From the NCBI GenBank assembly GCA_019925095.2, contig CM034401.1, forward strand, positions 19,562,338-19,626,337: a stretch of DNA of 64,000 bases, read 5' to 3'. This document shows positions 23,301 to 29,257 of the stretch, piece by piece; position 1 is the first letter of the stretch; the number at the start of each line of letters is the position of its first letter. The notes beneath the pieces were generated by a model. That model saw nothing but the letters and a program-made list of their open reading frames with translations, had not been told where the DNA came from and ran no database searches. Both the position numbers and the translations under genes were made by a program. This DNA comes from Dendrolimus kikuchii (Eukaryota > Arthropoda > Insecta > Lepidoptera > Lasiocampidae).

Positions 23301-26300
23301 ATACTAGCTGACTCGGCATAAGTTCGTATCGCCTCAAAATCAATCAATTAAAAACGTTGATTTCTGGACGACGGGACGAACATCAAACGTTTGACATTCA
23401 AAACCAAAATAATGAAAAAAAACTTCACTTTTAAATTTAATTTGATTTCTGAACGACTTTAATTTATATTTAAACGACGGGACGAACATCAAATGTTTGA
23501 CAGGTAGGAATAGTTTCTAAGGGAAAGCGAAATTGTTGTTTTCACTATATTCCAAGCATTTTTTTTTTCATATTTACTCACCTTTTAAACCTTCCCTAGA
23601 CTTCCACAAATAATTCATAACCAAAATTTGCCAAATCAGTCTAGCCGTTCTCGAGTTTTAGCGAGCCTATCGAACAACAATTGATTTTTATATGTATAGA
23701 TAATCCGGTAGTTGACAGTATGAAAAATATAGGCAGATTTTTATATATATCGTAGATTACGATCTAAACATGTCAAAAATAAATTGTTTTAATTAAAATA
23801 ATAAATATTAATTTATATTTTTGAGAAATAAAATCGTTACATTGCAGCCATTAGTCACGTGACAATGAACGCCAATCAGAGCGCGTGACGTCATAGTGTG
23901 CAAAACACAACAAGTTGTTAATGAATTCTCAGTGAAAATTCATCGTTTTCCAGTAATTTTGCTGTAAAATAATAGTATTTCCATTGTTATACACTGTGTT
24001 CATACGACTACAACAATGAGTTACAATAAACGCAAGTTTTATAAAAGCAAAAACCAGTAATTTGCCAAAAATCGACGTTGTTATGCTGGGTGCCTTTTTC
24101 GCAACTAACACCAATTTGTGCTCTTAAAACTTCTGTGTAAGTATATAACATCACAAACTACTATGGATACTACGTATTATAACATTAAACAATAGCACCT
24201 AGTGTTAAAATTGTGATTAAGATATGGCAAAGTATTATTTTTTAATAATTATTTTTGAGGTTATGATAATTTTAATATTCGTAAATGTTGATGCTAATGG
24301 TGAAATTTCTTTTGTAGATCATCGCGAGTATGTTATGGAGATGACGCCATAAGTTATGTGCATTTGAAACGTGATTGCAAACTCCTGTATTGTAAAGTGT
24401 AAAATATACCCAGATCATAAAGTGCTATCGAAATTATCGTCATCGCAGGAGTGAAGAACCAGTATGCACTTCTGCGGATTGTTATTGGAAAAAATCGAAG
24501 CTATCACAACTGTGAACCAGTTTAAAATATGTAGTAGTAACCCTAGTTTACCATCAAATTCAAATGTACTTATAAGTTTTCAGAAGTAGGACAAAAAATG
24601 AAACTTGAGGATTGTGCATTATTTAAATATTAACATAATCCTGTTCTCAGTGATCAGCCAGCACTTTAATGTATCAAATTGTTTTAAAATATAATGAAAA
24701 ATGTGAGTCATTTTTAAGAAATGCAGTAATATCAGATGCTGTCATTAAAAAATTTAAGTGGAAACAAGGGAGTAATTTAAAAGCGGTCTTTGGCATGAAT
24801 TAAGATATGGATGGATAACAGCATCACAGACTTTTGAAGTAAGTAGATGCAAGACCCACAGTCAGAGAAAATTTGGAGCTGAAACTTCAAAAAAAGAATT
24901 AAGAAATGTGGTCTCATATTAAGTCAACAATATCCAATGATCGCTAGTTCACTGGATGGTACATGTGAAAATTGCATAGTAGAAATTAAGTGTCTCTACA
25001 GTACAAACCACAATCAAATTATATTAAAGATAGGAAGCCTACAAACAAATATGCTCAATTACAAATATAAATATATTTGACTGCTGTGGAAACATGTATA
25101 TTTTGTATAGCGGATCCAAATTTTTCTAATAGTAAAAAACTTAAACTTTCTGTGTAGCAATCAGTTTTGAATATGGTAATGATCTTATTACTGACAGTTT
25201 GTTACCATTTTGGAAATGCCATGTGTATCCATTAGTTTATCAAAGCATACAAAGTAACCACTAGGTAGGTTCTGATCTCATCATTTTATAATAAAATAAA
25301 ACACAAAATGATTTTGGAGTTTTATTTAATGAGGCAATCTTATAAATTAACTAAACTACCATGCTCTAGGGCTAGGGTAACTAGGTTAGTTCATGACTAC
25401 TTAAGGCCGGTTCCTATATCTTACTATTCACTCACCCAACCATCAGTTGAATTTTGTCATTATTTGTATGAAGCTTATGTCAAATTTTAAGCGATGGTAA
25501 GGTAAATGAACTCTATAAGATATAGGAACCAGCCATTAGTGGACTTATCATCTATGAAGTAAAATTGTTCATGGAAAGGATATTTATTTACATATTTTTT
25601 ATTTGTATGAAAGATTTGATTTGGATGTGTTGAGTGGAATGGTGATAGTGAGGACTCTGTGTGGTAACGGATGAAGTATATAAAGACAGAGTGTCACAGT
25701 GACTTCTTCCTTTATTAATTTCTTTGAAACTGCTTATACTGGATCCAGATGGCCTTAATGATTTCACAGAATATTTCACTTGAAATGGAAATGAAGAAAC
25801 TGATTTTTGTGAAGACTACTAGTGATCCTGCCTGGTCCACAGTGTGGCTTAGCTTAATACTGGATTGAGTAGCTTTACTCCTATATTTATGTGTCATCAG
25901 TACTTAAACAGATTTATTTGCTGTTCTAAGACCTTGTAAACCTTCTTCCTGGGGCAAAACTGAAAATAAATTGACAATATTATTATTAGATTGTTTCAAG
26001 AAAATTAATATTGGAGCTACTCACTATTAATGTAAGGACCTGTGGTTGTGTTAGAAGTATTTTCAAGAATTAAACTAGCACCACTGGTACTGGCTAATAT
26101 AGTAGTAGTTTCAACTGATTTATTTACACACTTTCTTAATAGCATCATCTTTTGTTCTTTATTGTTATATATGGTCGATTTAGACTGCTACAAGTTCGCT
26201 TTCTTCTATCTGCCTTACAATCAAATTTACTAGGTAAACAGCTTGGTTTCAAAGACAAGTGTGATACAGATCCCATTATTTGATATTATACGTAATTTTC

Positions 26301-27148
26301 CATATCATTTGGTAACGTAGAATTATAAATAGGGCTGATAAACACTTACATCAAAATGATCTTCACAAAAATGTGGCCACTTTCTCCTTATTTGTTTACC
26401 CCTTAGACACGTAAAAAAACAGTTTCTGTGGTGTTTTTATCGTTGTACTGATACATTGCGGTATTTTACAGTTCTTGTAACAATTAGTATTCATTTTTTA
26501 ATATGTATTTTTTAAACTTTTGATAACACTTCAACCAAACAGATGTTTGTTTTGCACACCGTGACGTCATGCGAGACGCCATGACAGCTTGACGCGTTTT
26601 CGTTACGAAATGTCAAAATGTTTATAAAATTCCTAAATAAAATATGTTCATGTTGTTTTTTTACTGAAATATTAATATTTTGGCTAAAATAGACCATAAG
26701 GCACAATATAAACCTGTTTCTCAAAAAGTGAAGTAGTTTAGGGAGTCCATCGCGGACAAACAACGTGACACGTAATTTATATATATTGCGATGAGAAAAA
26801 TTACATTTTTTCTCGGTCCGCCACTAGGCGACCCCTGTACTAAACTATCATGGCTTTTACATGAAGCATACTCTTTTCCAGCATGTAAACGACCTATCGT
26901 TGTGTCTCGATGTTGACAAGATCCTAAGCACAGCGGAGGGCATATACCATCAGATCGTGTCAGCGCCCCATTTGAACGACCAGATCCGAGTCATTTTGGG
27001 CCACCAGCCCCTGAACATATCGACGTCTACACAGTCTGACGACGACCCCGTTGAGCCCTCAACGAGTCAAGTGAACGGTGAGAAGAGCATACTCGGCCAA
27101 GATGTGGACGAAGTTATGTATCAAATAGGATTAGACATGAATTTTTGA
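6966..27148 (+). CDS. TBC1D15/17-like Rab GTPase-activating protein (multi-exon)
   Basis: This gene encodes a GAP that speeds GTP hydrolysis by Rab GTPases; TBC1D15 and 17 are known for Rab7-linked endolysosomal and mitochondrial quality-control roles. Exons found: 6966-7007, 8556-8748, 10848-11267, 16388-16559, 17458-17554, 18308-18551, 20314-20486, 22086-22273 and 26882-27148, all with GT..AG borders. Phases agree except across 22273/26882. The N-terminal part (exons 2-3) matches the Rab-binding region, with EWRPNDL and EWAVVNTI. The TBC domain starts at IFRGGVAHSIRQSVW. The arginine finger is in KDVNRTDRT and the glutamine finger in LGYVQGMSD. The protein ends GLDMNF. An exon equivalent to LWEV..P..NFH..EILK of relatives (about 120 nt, starting one base into a codon) was not seen in 22274-26881. 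Joining 22273 directly to 26882 gives a stop within three codons, so the exon is either absent, unrecognised or lost from this haplotype or assembly. Confidence 0.92.
8095..8285 (-). mobile_element. tRNA-like SINE, family C (fragment)
   Basis: On the minus strand it carries a B-box-like GGATTCGATTCCTG. The region matches the family seen at 17640-17885 and 60860-61085: ATTTACGAAGTTTAATATATCAGG here corresponds to ACGAGATTTCCCATGCCAGG there. It lies in intron 1 of the TBC gene. Confidence 0.55.
8300..8545 (+). mobile_element. Jockey-like LINE 3' end
   Basis: The plus-strand frame reads LPPTVFSQCYNMGLFKKGIN and RYLKSL, matching the LP..VFP..YN...FKK..N.FLK ending of jockey-type reverse transcriptases. 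A parallel copy lies at 17945-18235 with SQSTTIW and the same AGTTGCAGATGTCC downstream block. It stops just before exon 2 (8556). Confidence 0.6.
8556..8748 (+). CDS. TBC1D15/17-like, coding exon 2
   Basis: It runs from TTTCAG|GACCTC to a GTATGT donor and leaves phase 1. It encodes DLFTQDGVLLKACLG, then CIEWRPNDLITID and EWAVVNTI. This corresponds to the EQEGVYIH, VDWRPL and EWDMVNTV blocks of human TBC1D15. Confidence 0.85.
9330..9765 (+). mobile_element. Foldback element, copy 2 (module inverted)
   Basis: The inverted repeat arms are 9373-9428 and 9459-9513. The right flank matches copy 1 (TTTACTGCAAATTATGATTTGG onward). The loop (TTTTCAAATTGGACAAGTAC) and the left flank with ACACATAGTAGAAGTGAAAC are the reverse complement of the loop and right-side block of copy 1. 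It lies in intron 2 of the TBC gene. Confidence 0.8.
9789..9925. mobile_element. Short MITE (GGTTCCTATATC family), copy 1
   Basis: The ends TGGCCAGTTCCTATG and GATATAGGAACCAGG form an inverted repeat. The body ACTATTCAGTCAC..TCAGTTGAATTT matches 25403-25536 and the truncated copy at 15405-15520. Confidence 0.65.
10005..10290 (-). mobile_element. SINE family B, copy 1
   Basis: Reverse-oriented relative to the 16600 copy. The landmarks GCCGGAACACAACTC, TAGGTTGTTATGGCA, CCAGGGGTGGTAGC and GCAAATGCCCTA are shared by five copies in the window (also 16600 and 22370 plus; 55122 and 57896 minus). There is no ORF. It is probably a SINE or the 3' end of a LINE. Confidence 0.7.
10848..11267 (+). CDS. 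TBC1D15/17-like, coding exon 3
   Basis: It has a CATCAG acceptor and a GTAAGT donor, 420 nt, phase 1 to phase 1. It covers the rest of the N-terminal Rab-binding region: IPLEDLKTFRV, FYFQHGNAEIFVAYLKNHV and LEAFSKLTDI align with the LTDLKSI, LHFHQGDSKLLIESLEKYV and MIGFSKVTNYI blocks of the human protein. Confidence 0.9.
11345..11510 (+). mobile_element. LINE/SINE 3' tail with AGATCGCTTTTAGCGATAA
   Basis: GTCTGGCAGAGATCGCTTTT and TAGCGATAA..GCCGC, then an AATAAAG..TATCTATCTAT tail. A second copy lies at 16045-16170. The motif is familiar from many lepidopteran sequences. The parent element is not in this window. Confidence 0.6.
11555..12130 (+). repeat. Dispersed repeat H, copy 1
   Basis: GAAGCCTGTATACAT, TTGTTCGAAAGTTAAAAGTT, ACGCA..GTAAAATAGGTA and CTTACC(G/A)CACTAGTATCA recur, with the same order, at 35430-35600. 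The class is not recognised. Confidence 0.55.
12485..12680 (+). repeat. Cryptic short-period repeat (GTGCCAAAAAT-like)
   Basis: A run of loosely repeated words, GTGCCAAAAATG, GTGCCAGAAG, TACCAAAAT and TGACCAAA, with a period of about 9-12 bases and strong decay toward the right. There is no coding frame. Confidence 0.65.
12690..13130 (+). repeat. Interspersed repeat with GGTCCAGTAGTTTTTCCATG motif
   Basis: Landmarks: GATGGCGCTAGACG, AAAAGTATCCTATATTCAT, AGCCAAATCGGTCCAGTAG and CAGTCAGACAGACAG, typical of the non-autonomous lepidopteran elements also represented at 33525-34110 and 55475-55840. The boundaries are unclear. Confidence 0.5.
13701..14147. mobile_element. GC-rich Harbinger-type MITE
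   Basis: It has terminal inverted repeats of about 40 bp: AGGTTTTGTCAAATAGCGGT on the left against the reverse complement of CGTTCGCTGTTTGACCAAAC.. on the right. It is flanked by TTA at 13698-13700 and 14148-14150, the 3-bp TWA target expected of PIF/Harbinger. The 447-bp interior is strikingly CpG- and GC-rich compared with its surroundings, with many CGTCGCG-like subterminal words. There is no transposase. It lies in intron 3 of the TBC gene. Confidence 0.8.
14301..14367. repeat. (AT)n microsatellite
   Basis: About 33 uninterrupted AT dinucleotides between GACTTATTATGTCATAG and CCACTATAATTCCG. Confidence 0.95.
14441..14914 (+). pseudogene. SWIM zinc-finger protein fragment in intron 3
   Basis: The open frame 14414-14914 (166 codons; first in-frame ATG at 14441) holds a SWIM motif. 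Counting from 14414, these are C115-x-C117 and C126-x-H128 (CNCIEVQGGAFCKH), preceded by the usual strand pattern FLVESTS....YAVDI. SWIM fingers bind DNA or protein. In several insect multicopy proteins this domain stands beside a YqaJ nuclease domain, and a decayed YqaJ ORF lies 10 kb away in a later intron. The first 60 residues do not look like the family. The stop is followed by AATAAA-rich DNA. No intact gene structure is seen, so I treat it as a fragment, though the reading frame is still open. Confidence 0.65.
15405..15520. repeat. Truncated MITE of the GGTTCCTATATC family
   Basis: TTTACTATTCATTCGCTTCC, CTACCATTAGTTGAATTTTG and ACATTACTTATATGGAGCAA parallel the bodies of 9789-9925 and 25403-25536. 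The right terminal repeat is missing. Confidence 0.5.
16045..16170 (+). repeat. LINE/SINE 3' tail, second AGATCGCTTGTAGCGATAA copy
   Basis: GTGTCGAAGAGATCGCTTGT followed by AGCGATAAGACCGCC and a T-rich tail. It is homologous to 11380-11430. Confidence 0.6.
16388..16559 (+). CDS. TBC1D15/17-like, coding exon 4
   Basis: Linker exon: EEVAELLTKSMSAMDEA and the proline-rich KPTLPPRPCIPR. It has a TTTCAG acceptor and a GTAAGT donor, phase 1 to phase 2. The human counterpart is EMADFLSDAIPG..FEVI. Confidence 0.88.
16600..16835 (+). mobile_element. SINE family B, copy 2
   Basis: GGTAGGGCATTTGTCCGACT, GCTACCACCCCTGGTCTAAA, GAGTTGTGTTCCGGCATCAG and a GATAACCGCTTTCCATCAAG end. It sits about 40 bp after the donor of TBC exon 4. 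Confidence 0.7.
16935..17423 (+). mobile_element. Dispersed repeat D, copy 1 (full length)
   Basis: It starts AATATTATAAAATTCTAAAC and ends GCATATCCTAGTA. It has repeated CCCGCGGGAATTTT words and a CACGTGAAAATTTATGTACC motif. Other copies: 18587-19275 (-), 28135-28393 (+, 3' half) and 36055-36522 (+). The CTAGT end is Helitron-like. There is no ORF. Confidence 0.7.
17458..17554 (+). CDS. TBC1D15/17-like, coding exon 5
   Basis: It encodes TPLSTEKWDALKDTQGRI, then VDGVKQLIFRG, the entry to the TBC domain (human EEWTKNIDSEGRILNVDNMKQMIFRG-type block). The acceptor ATTTTAG lies only 34 nt after the end of a repeat D insertion. The donor is GTGAGT. Confidence 0.9.
17640..17885 (-). mobile_element. 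tRNA-like SINE, family C
   Basis: Read on the minus strand it has a tRNA-like head: GGTTGAGCGGCTAAGTC is A-box-like and CTGTTCGATTCCTGG is B-box-like. Shared landmarks with 60860-61085: GGGGCCGACCCCAGA and ACAAACACACACACATTGTA. The adjacent 17885-17945 sequence instead matches the tail of SINE family A in plus orientation, so the two are fused or abutting. Confidence 0.65.
17945..18235 (+). mobile_element. Jockey-like LINE 3' end, second copy
   Basis: RSFMPYLSKLWNERF, then SQSTTIWGLSKRA, the decayed counterpart of LWNELP..VFP..YN.G.LKK. It shares ACTACAATATGGGG and TTAGAGTTGCAGATGTCC with 8300-8545. It ends about 70 bp before TBC exon 6. Confidence 0.6.
18308..18551 (+). CDS. TBC1D15/17-like, coding exon 6 (arginine finger)
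   Basis: It encodes GVAHSIRQSVWKYLL, FSMKLQWRSM and VEKDVNRTDRTHPFF. The R in DVNRTDR is the catalytic arginine finger of TBC GAPs. It has an ATTCCAG acceptor and a GTGAGA donor, phase 0 to phase 1. Confidence 0.95.
18587..19275 (-). mobile_element. Dispersed repeat D, copy 2, split by an RTE tail
   Basis: Reverse-oriented full-length copy: TACTAGGATATGCC at its 3' end (18585) to GCATGTTAGAATTTTATAAT at its 5' end. The RTE tail at 18693-18835 interrupts it, so D is the older insertion. Confidence 0.75.
18693..18835 (-). mobile_element. RTE-like LINE 3' tail nested in repeat D, 18-bp TSD
   Basis: It has a (CATA)n tail followed by the ACTTCACGCCAGTTCCCTTG block that reads PARELA* on the minus strand. 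It is flanked by a perfect 18-bp duplication, CTGTCGTTTAGTGATAAC, at 18675-18692 and 18836-18853. It is homologous to 48650-48905 and 62426-62700. Confidence 0.9.
19521..19710 (+). repeat. Five-unit tandem array carrying GAACCGGTTC
   Basis: Five units of about 40 bp (TTTATTAATAGCTAGCATGA then CTTTGAACCGGTTCTAATTT). The palindrome GAACCGGTTC lies at 19540, 19580, 19620, 19661 and 19698. Its core AACCGGTT equals the published Grainyhead/LSF consensus. Whether it is bound is unknown. Confidence 0.85.
19700..20150 (+). repeat. Dispersed repeat F, copy 1
   Basis: It shares AACCGGTTTTAGTCAAC, GTGTTATATAAACCTG, GTATCATTCTATCTC, GTGCGGCAAGAACCGTTTGA and a CCAAGCCTTG end with 31170-31990. The pentamer array above abuts its left end. 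The class is unknown. Confidence 0.65.
20314..20486 (+). CDS. TBC1D15/17-like, coding exon 7 (glutamine finger)
   Basis: It encodes NPNLVVLQDILMTYVMYN, then LGYVQGMSDILAPILLL and SFWCFVGFMDKI. The YVQG glutamine is the second catalytic finger. It has a TTTCTAG acceptor and a GTGAGT donor, phase 1 to phase 0. Confidence 0.95.
20640..21120 (+). other. GT-rich, strand-asymmetric intronic tract
   Basis: The plus strand is dominated by T and G (GTGTGTG, TTGTTGTG, GGTGTGGG words) with very little C or A over about 480 bp. There is no simple repeat period and no ORF. It lies in intron 7 of the TBC gene. It could be the remains of a transposon UTR. Confidence 0.6.
21230..21595. mobile_element. Tigger/pogo-type MITE
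   Basis: It starts CAGTAGAACCTCTTTAAGTT and ends with the matching ACTTAAAGAGGTTCTACTG, with TA at both flanks (21228-21229, 21596-21597). The interior repeats TCGA-rich AACTCGA/AAGTCGA words. Terminal sequence and TA target fit the pogo/Tigger branch of Tc1-mariner. At 366 bp it is non-autonomous. Confidence 0.85.
21833..22003. mobile_element. Foldback repeat G, copy 1
   Basis: Arms with ACCATGGTTTTAGGCGCGGA (left) and GCTTAAAATGGTTAAAACAT (right). In the centre are CGACGTTTCGGCCAC and CGTGATCACGG. It belongs to the AAACGTCG / TTTAAGCGCGG family (copies at 28423, 30660, 45322, 57067 and 62892). It ends shortly before TBC exon 8. Confidence 0.7.
22086..22273 (+). CDS. TBC1D15/17-like, coding exon 8
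   Basis: It encodes SNFDMDQAGMKNQLLQLQQL, then CFRWLLVWYKREFSHRDIFR (split codon). It aligns with the NFEEQMQGMKTQLIQL and CFRWLLIRFKREFS blocks of human TBC1D15. The donor is GTGAGG, leaving phase 2, which the next recovered exon does not match. Confidence 0.93.
22370..22595 (+). mobile_element. SINE family B, copy 3
   Basis: GGGTAGGGTTTTGCCCGTCT, CTACCACCCTGGTCTAGAGT, GAGTTGTGTTCCGGCATCAG and a final GCTTCAGCAATAAAG. Confidence 0.7.
22800..23300. other. Unassigned intronic stretch, partly GC-rich
   Basis: 22840-22960 is GC-rich (CGTCGGCGGTATGCGGGG, CGGCGGGCGGGTCAGGG), and 23150-23240 has CTCCCGCGCTGCGCTAGCC. No ORF, terminal repeat or relative was seen in the window. I searched here specifically for the missing TBC exon and found no match. 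Confidence 0.4.
23305..23705 (+). repeat. Degenerate Helitron-like repeat
   Basis: It has ACTAGCTGACTCGGCATAAG at the left and CAGTCTAGCCGTTCTCGAG near the right. There is an internal near-duplicate GACGGGACGAACATCAAA at about 23369 and 23475. Confidence 0.5.
24770..25262 (+). pseudogene. YqaJ-like recombinase/exonuclease domain, decayed
   Basis: Residue blocks in family order: RYGWITAS (about 24815), SSLDG with D at 24952-24954, IVEIKC at 24976-24993, IADPNFSNSKK (about 25107) and DLITDSLLPFWKCHVYP (about 25180). At least three frame changes and in-frame stops are present. Known YqaJ proteins are 5'-3' nucleases used in phage recombination; insect genomes carry multicopy relatives of unclear role. 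Confidence 0.7.
25403..25536. mobile_element. Short MITE (GGTTCCTATATC family), copy 3
   Basis: It starts AAGGCCGGTTCCTATATCTT and ends, on the other strand, AATGGCTGGTTCCTATATCT, an inverted repeat with one indel. At about 135 bp it is the cleanest of three copies. TA/TTA flanks make the exact border ambiguous. Confidence 0.8.
26725..26793 (-). mobile_element. Helitron-like 5' fragment, nearly identical to 51660
   Basis: The reverse complement (ATATATATAAATTACGTGTC, then CGTTGTTTGTCCGCGATGGA) matches 51660-51720 almost base for base over about 65 bp and then diverges. Confidence 0.7.
26882..27148 (+). CDS. TBC1D15/17-like, final coding exon
   Basis: CTTTTCCAG|CATGTAAACG opens in phase 0. 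It encodes HVNDLSLCLDVDKILSTAEG (human HINELSMKIDVEDILCKAEA) and an acidic, serine-rich tail ending GLDMNF, stop at 27146-27148. The phase-2 donor at 22273 cannot join it directly. Confidence 0.9.
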   Translation, partial: HVNDLSLCLDVDKILSTAEGIYHQIVSAPHLNDQIRVILGHQPLNISTSTQSDDDPVEPSTSQVNGEKSILGQDVDEVMYQIGLDMNF

Positions 27149-27226
27149 GGCACGTTTTGTATAATTTTTATATGTGTACTAATATGGATATATTGCATCT
27201 ATGCTTGTTTTTTTTTATCAATTTTT

Positions 27227-27648
27227 AACCGACTTCAAAAAGGAAGTTTTCAATTAGATTGTGCGTTTGGTACGCGATTTCTCAGTCAATTGTACACCGA
27301 TTTTCAATTTTTTTATTTTATTTGAAGAGTAAACTTCCGAAATGGTCCCATTGTCACCGAGTCAGGATTTTATGAGTGGATCACAGGGAAATCGAGAGCA
27401 ACTCTGGAATATTATAGGCACATATAACGTGTTTCTGCATAACTAAAAAGGGCAAAATAAAAAAAAAATTAAAAAAACCTACAAAAGTAACTTATTTTGT
27501 ACAACATGATGAAGTTAGTTTCGAGTAAAATATAAAAAAACAACAAATTTACAAAATATTATGTTTCACTTCGCACCAACTTCAAGATGTTGTAGAATTT
27601 AATTATTATTACATATTTTTGCTTTTCAGTTACTCTTTAAGTCGGTTT
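27227..27648. mobile_element. MITE-like repeat with AACCGACTTCAAAAAG ends
   Basis: The left end AACCGACTTCAAAAAGGAAG and the right end CTCTTTAAGTCGGTTTTA form an imperfect inverted repeat. The body has GGTCCCATTGTCACCGAGTC and GGGAAATCGAGAGCAACTC, familiar from lepidopteran genomes. A degenerate right half (ATGTTGTAGAAAATATTTG, CTTTTTAGTTACTCTTAGAG) lies at about 8945-9025. It begins 79 bp after the TBC stop codon, so it may supply the gene's 3' UTR. Confidence 0.6.
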
Positions 27649-27649
27649 T

Positions 27650-28130
27650 ATATAATGAAGGGCCATTTGTTTGAGTTACAGAGGAATAGAAACTCCACCA
27701 CTGTTGTATTTTTCAAACGCATCCCATGAAAGCTTGTTTTAGTTTAATTTTAATTAGCTATTGGAAAATTACTATCCCCCCTTTTTGTTTTTTTTCCTAA
27801 ATGAGTGAATAATTATTTTAGTATACTTGTATAGTGTTAATGCTTGTGATGAATTTTGATATTTTTTATGTGTCGATAAAATTATATTTATAGTGGCTTT
27901 ATTTGAGAAAGTTACGAAATGATTAGGGGCTACCTGAATTGATGTCCGTTATTTCCACACTACCACAATTTTGAACATTCAAAGTGACAGAATTTATTTA
28001 AAAAAGAAATATATGAAATTTTGACTCAATCCAAATGTTTTTTTGTGAATGATCTTTAATATTATAAAAGTCTGAAAATACTGTGGCTGTATCTGTAACC
28101 TATTAAAAAAAAATGCGAAAAATAAAATCG
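27650..28130. other. Intergenic, nothing recognised
   Basis: AT-rich sequence with short poly-A/T tracts; no gene, terminal repeat or shared repeat family was identified. Confidence 0.5.
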
Positions 28131-28134
28131 AATA

Positions 28135-28393
28135 CCAATATGATTTTTTCACTGATCGATAGCAAATTTTATGTAATGTGTATGTATATAAAAAAAGTGC
28201 GATATTTACTATCCCGGGAATCCCGCGGGAATTTTCCCGAGAGCGGTTTGTAGTTGTTCGGGTACATAAACATTAGCTTATACTAACAGTTTTTACTAAT
28301 ACGATAGCTTACATTATTTTTTAAATGCTGCGGTACATTGCGTGCCGAGAATTTCAAGTCTAGCACGGACGGAGTCGCAGGCATATCCTAGTT
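28135..28393 (+). repeat. Dispersed repeat D, copy 3 (3' half)
   Basis: TTCACTGATCGATAGCAAAT, ATCCCGCGGGAATTTTCCCG and an ending GGAGTCGCAGGCATATCCTA, as in the 16935 copy. Confidence 0.75.
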
Positions 28394-28422
28394 TAATATA
28401 AATTTACTTAATATTTTCTTAA

Positions 28423-28587
28423 GTTTTCGCGACTTGTATACATAATAAAACTACGTGTTAACGGTTTTAAGCGCGGTAATTTTATTTGATTTTGGTTTTT
28501 CCGCTGAAAAGTGGCCGAAACGTCGGAAAAACCAAAATCAAATAATATTACCGCGCTTAAAACCGTTAAAACGTAGTTTTATTATAA
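28423..28587. mobile_element. Foldback repeat G, copy 2 (near-perfect hairpin)
   Basis: Arms of about 60 bp (28444-28503 and 28524-28583) pair almost completely, with a 20-nt centre CTGAAAAGTGGCCGAAACGT. The landmarks TTTTAAGCGCGG and CCGCGCTTAAAA sit in the arms. It is the least eroded member of the family. Confidence 0.85.
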
Positions 28588-29257
28588 ATTTACGTATAGT
28601 TTAATTTCTTTCATTTCGGTCACAATGCGAGTATTTTTTTCTTCTATAAACTGTGTGTGTATGTGTGTTAACTAATTACGTGCATTTTGTGCATAGTGTT
28701 TTATTATTCACACATAATATATTGTACGTAGACATGAAAATGGTTTTGTTTGAGTATTTTTTCGGTTTCTGGTCACGACCAAAAGAATGAACAAACTATC
28801 ATGAAATTTTATATATGTGCATAATTTTGATAAAGAGGATGAACACATGAAAGTAACTCACATTTTTATCCCAAAAACCTGATAACTTTCGTGGGATAGC
28901 GATATAAACTTTACACTGACATTGCCGCATGAAATCCGCTGCTAAATAATAGATTGTATGTTTAGTCTTTATTGTATTTTTAGTTATAATATTAACATAT
29001 TTTTGTATCCCTTTTTAGGATACCCTCCAGTACAACGGGATAGAGATCGTCATAGTTACTAAAACGGTATGGGCTTTACTTGCATGAGTGATACGGTGAC
29101 ATAATTATGCCTTCCAGGTATTATAACGTAATTTTTTTATATATTAAATAACAAACGGCTACATCAAAAAACTGTTCAAAATACTGATTAAAAAACTCAG
29201 AACAGTGGCTAAAGCTGCAGTTAAAATAAAGTTTTGCAAGTACTGTAAAAAGAACTT

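Larger units (their letters stand above)
23883..26575 (+). mobile_element. Inverted-repeat-bounded element carrying a decayed YqaJ nuclease ORF
   Basis: An imperfect 26-bp inverted repeat, CGCRTGACGTCAYRGTGTGC plus AAAACA, lies at 23883-23908 and 26549-26575, about 2.7 kb apart. Between them, 24770-25262 is a broken frame with YqaJ (lambda-exonuclease-like) hallmarks. These are LWHELRYGWITAS, then a shifted frame LILSQQYPMIASSLDGTCEN and CIVEIKC (PD-(D/E)xK core as D..E-x-K), then CIFCIADPNFSNSKKLKL and LLPFWKCHVYPLVYQ. Several frameshifts and stops make it a pseudogene. A short MITE sits at 25403. It lies entirely inside the last recovered intron of the TBC gene. Calling it a transposon is inference; no target duplication was identified. 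Confidence 0.55.

Noticed and set aside
24331..24355. TTTTGTAG followed by a frame with YVMEMTP as an exon
   Set aside because: It stops after a dozen codons and matches neither TBC nor the YqaJ family.
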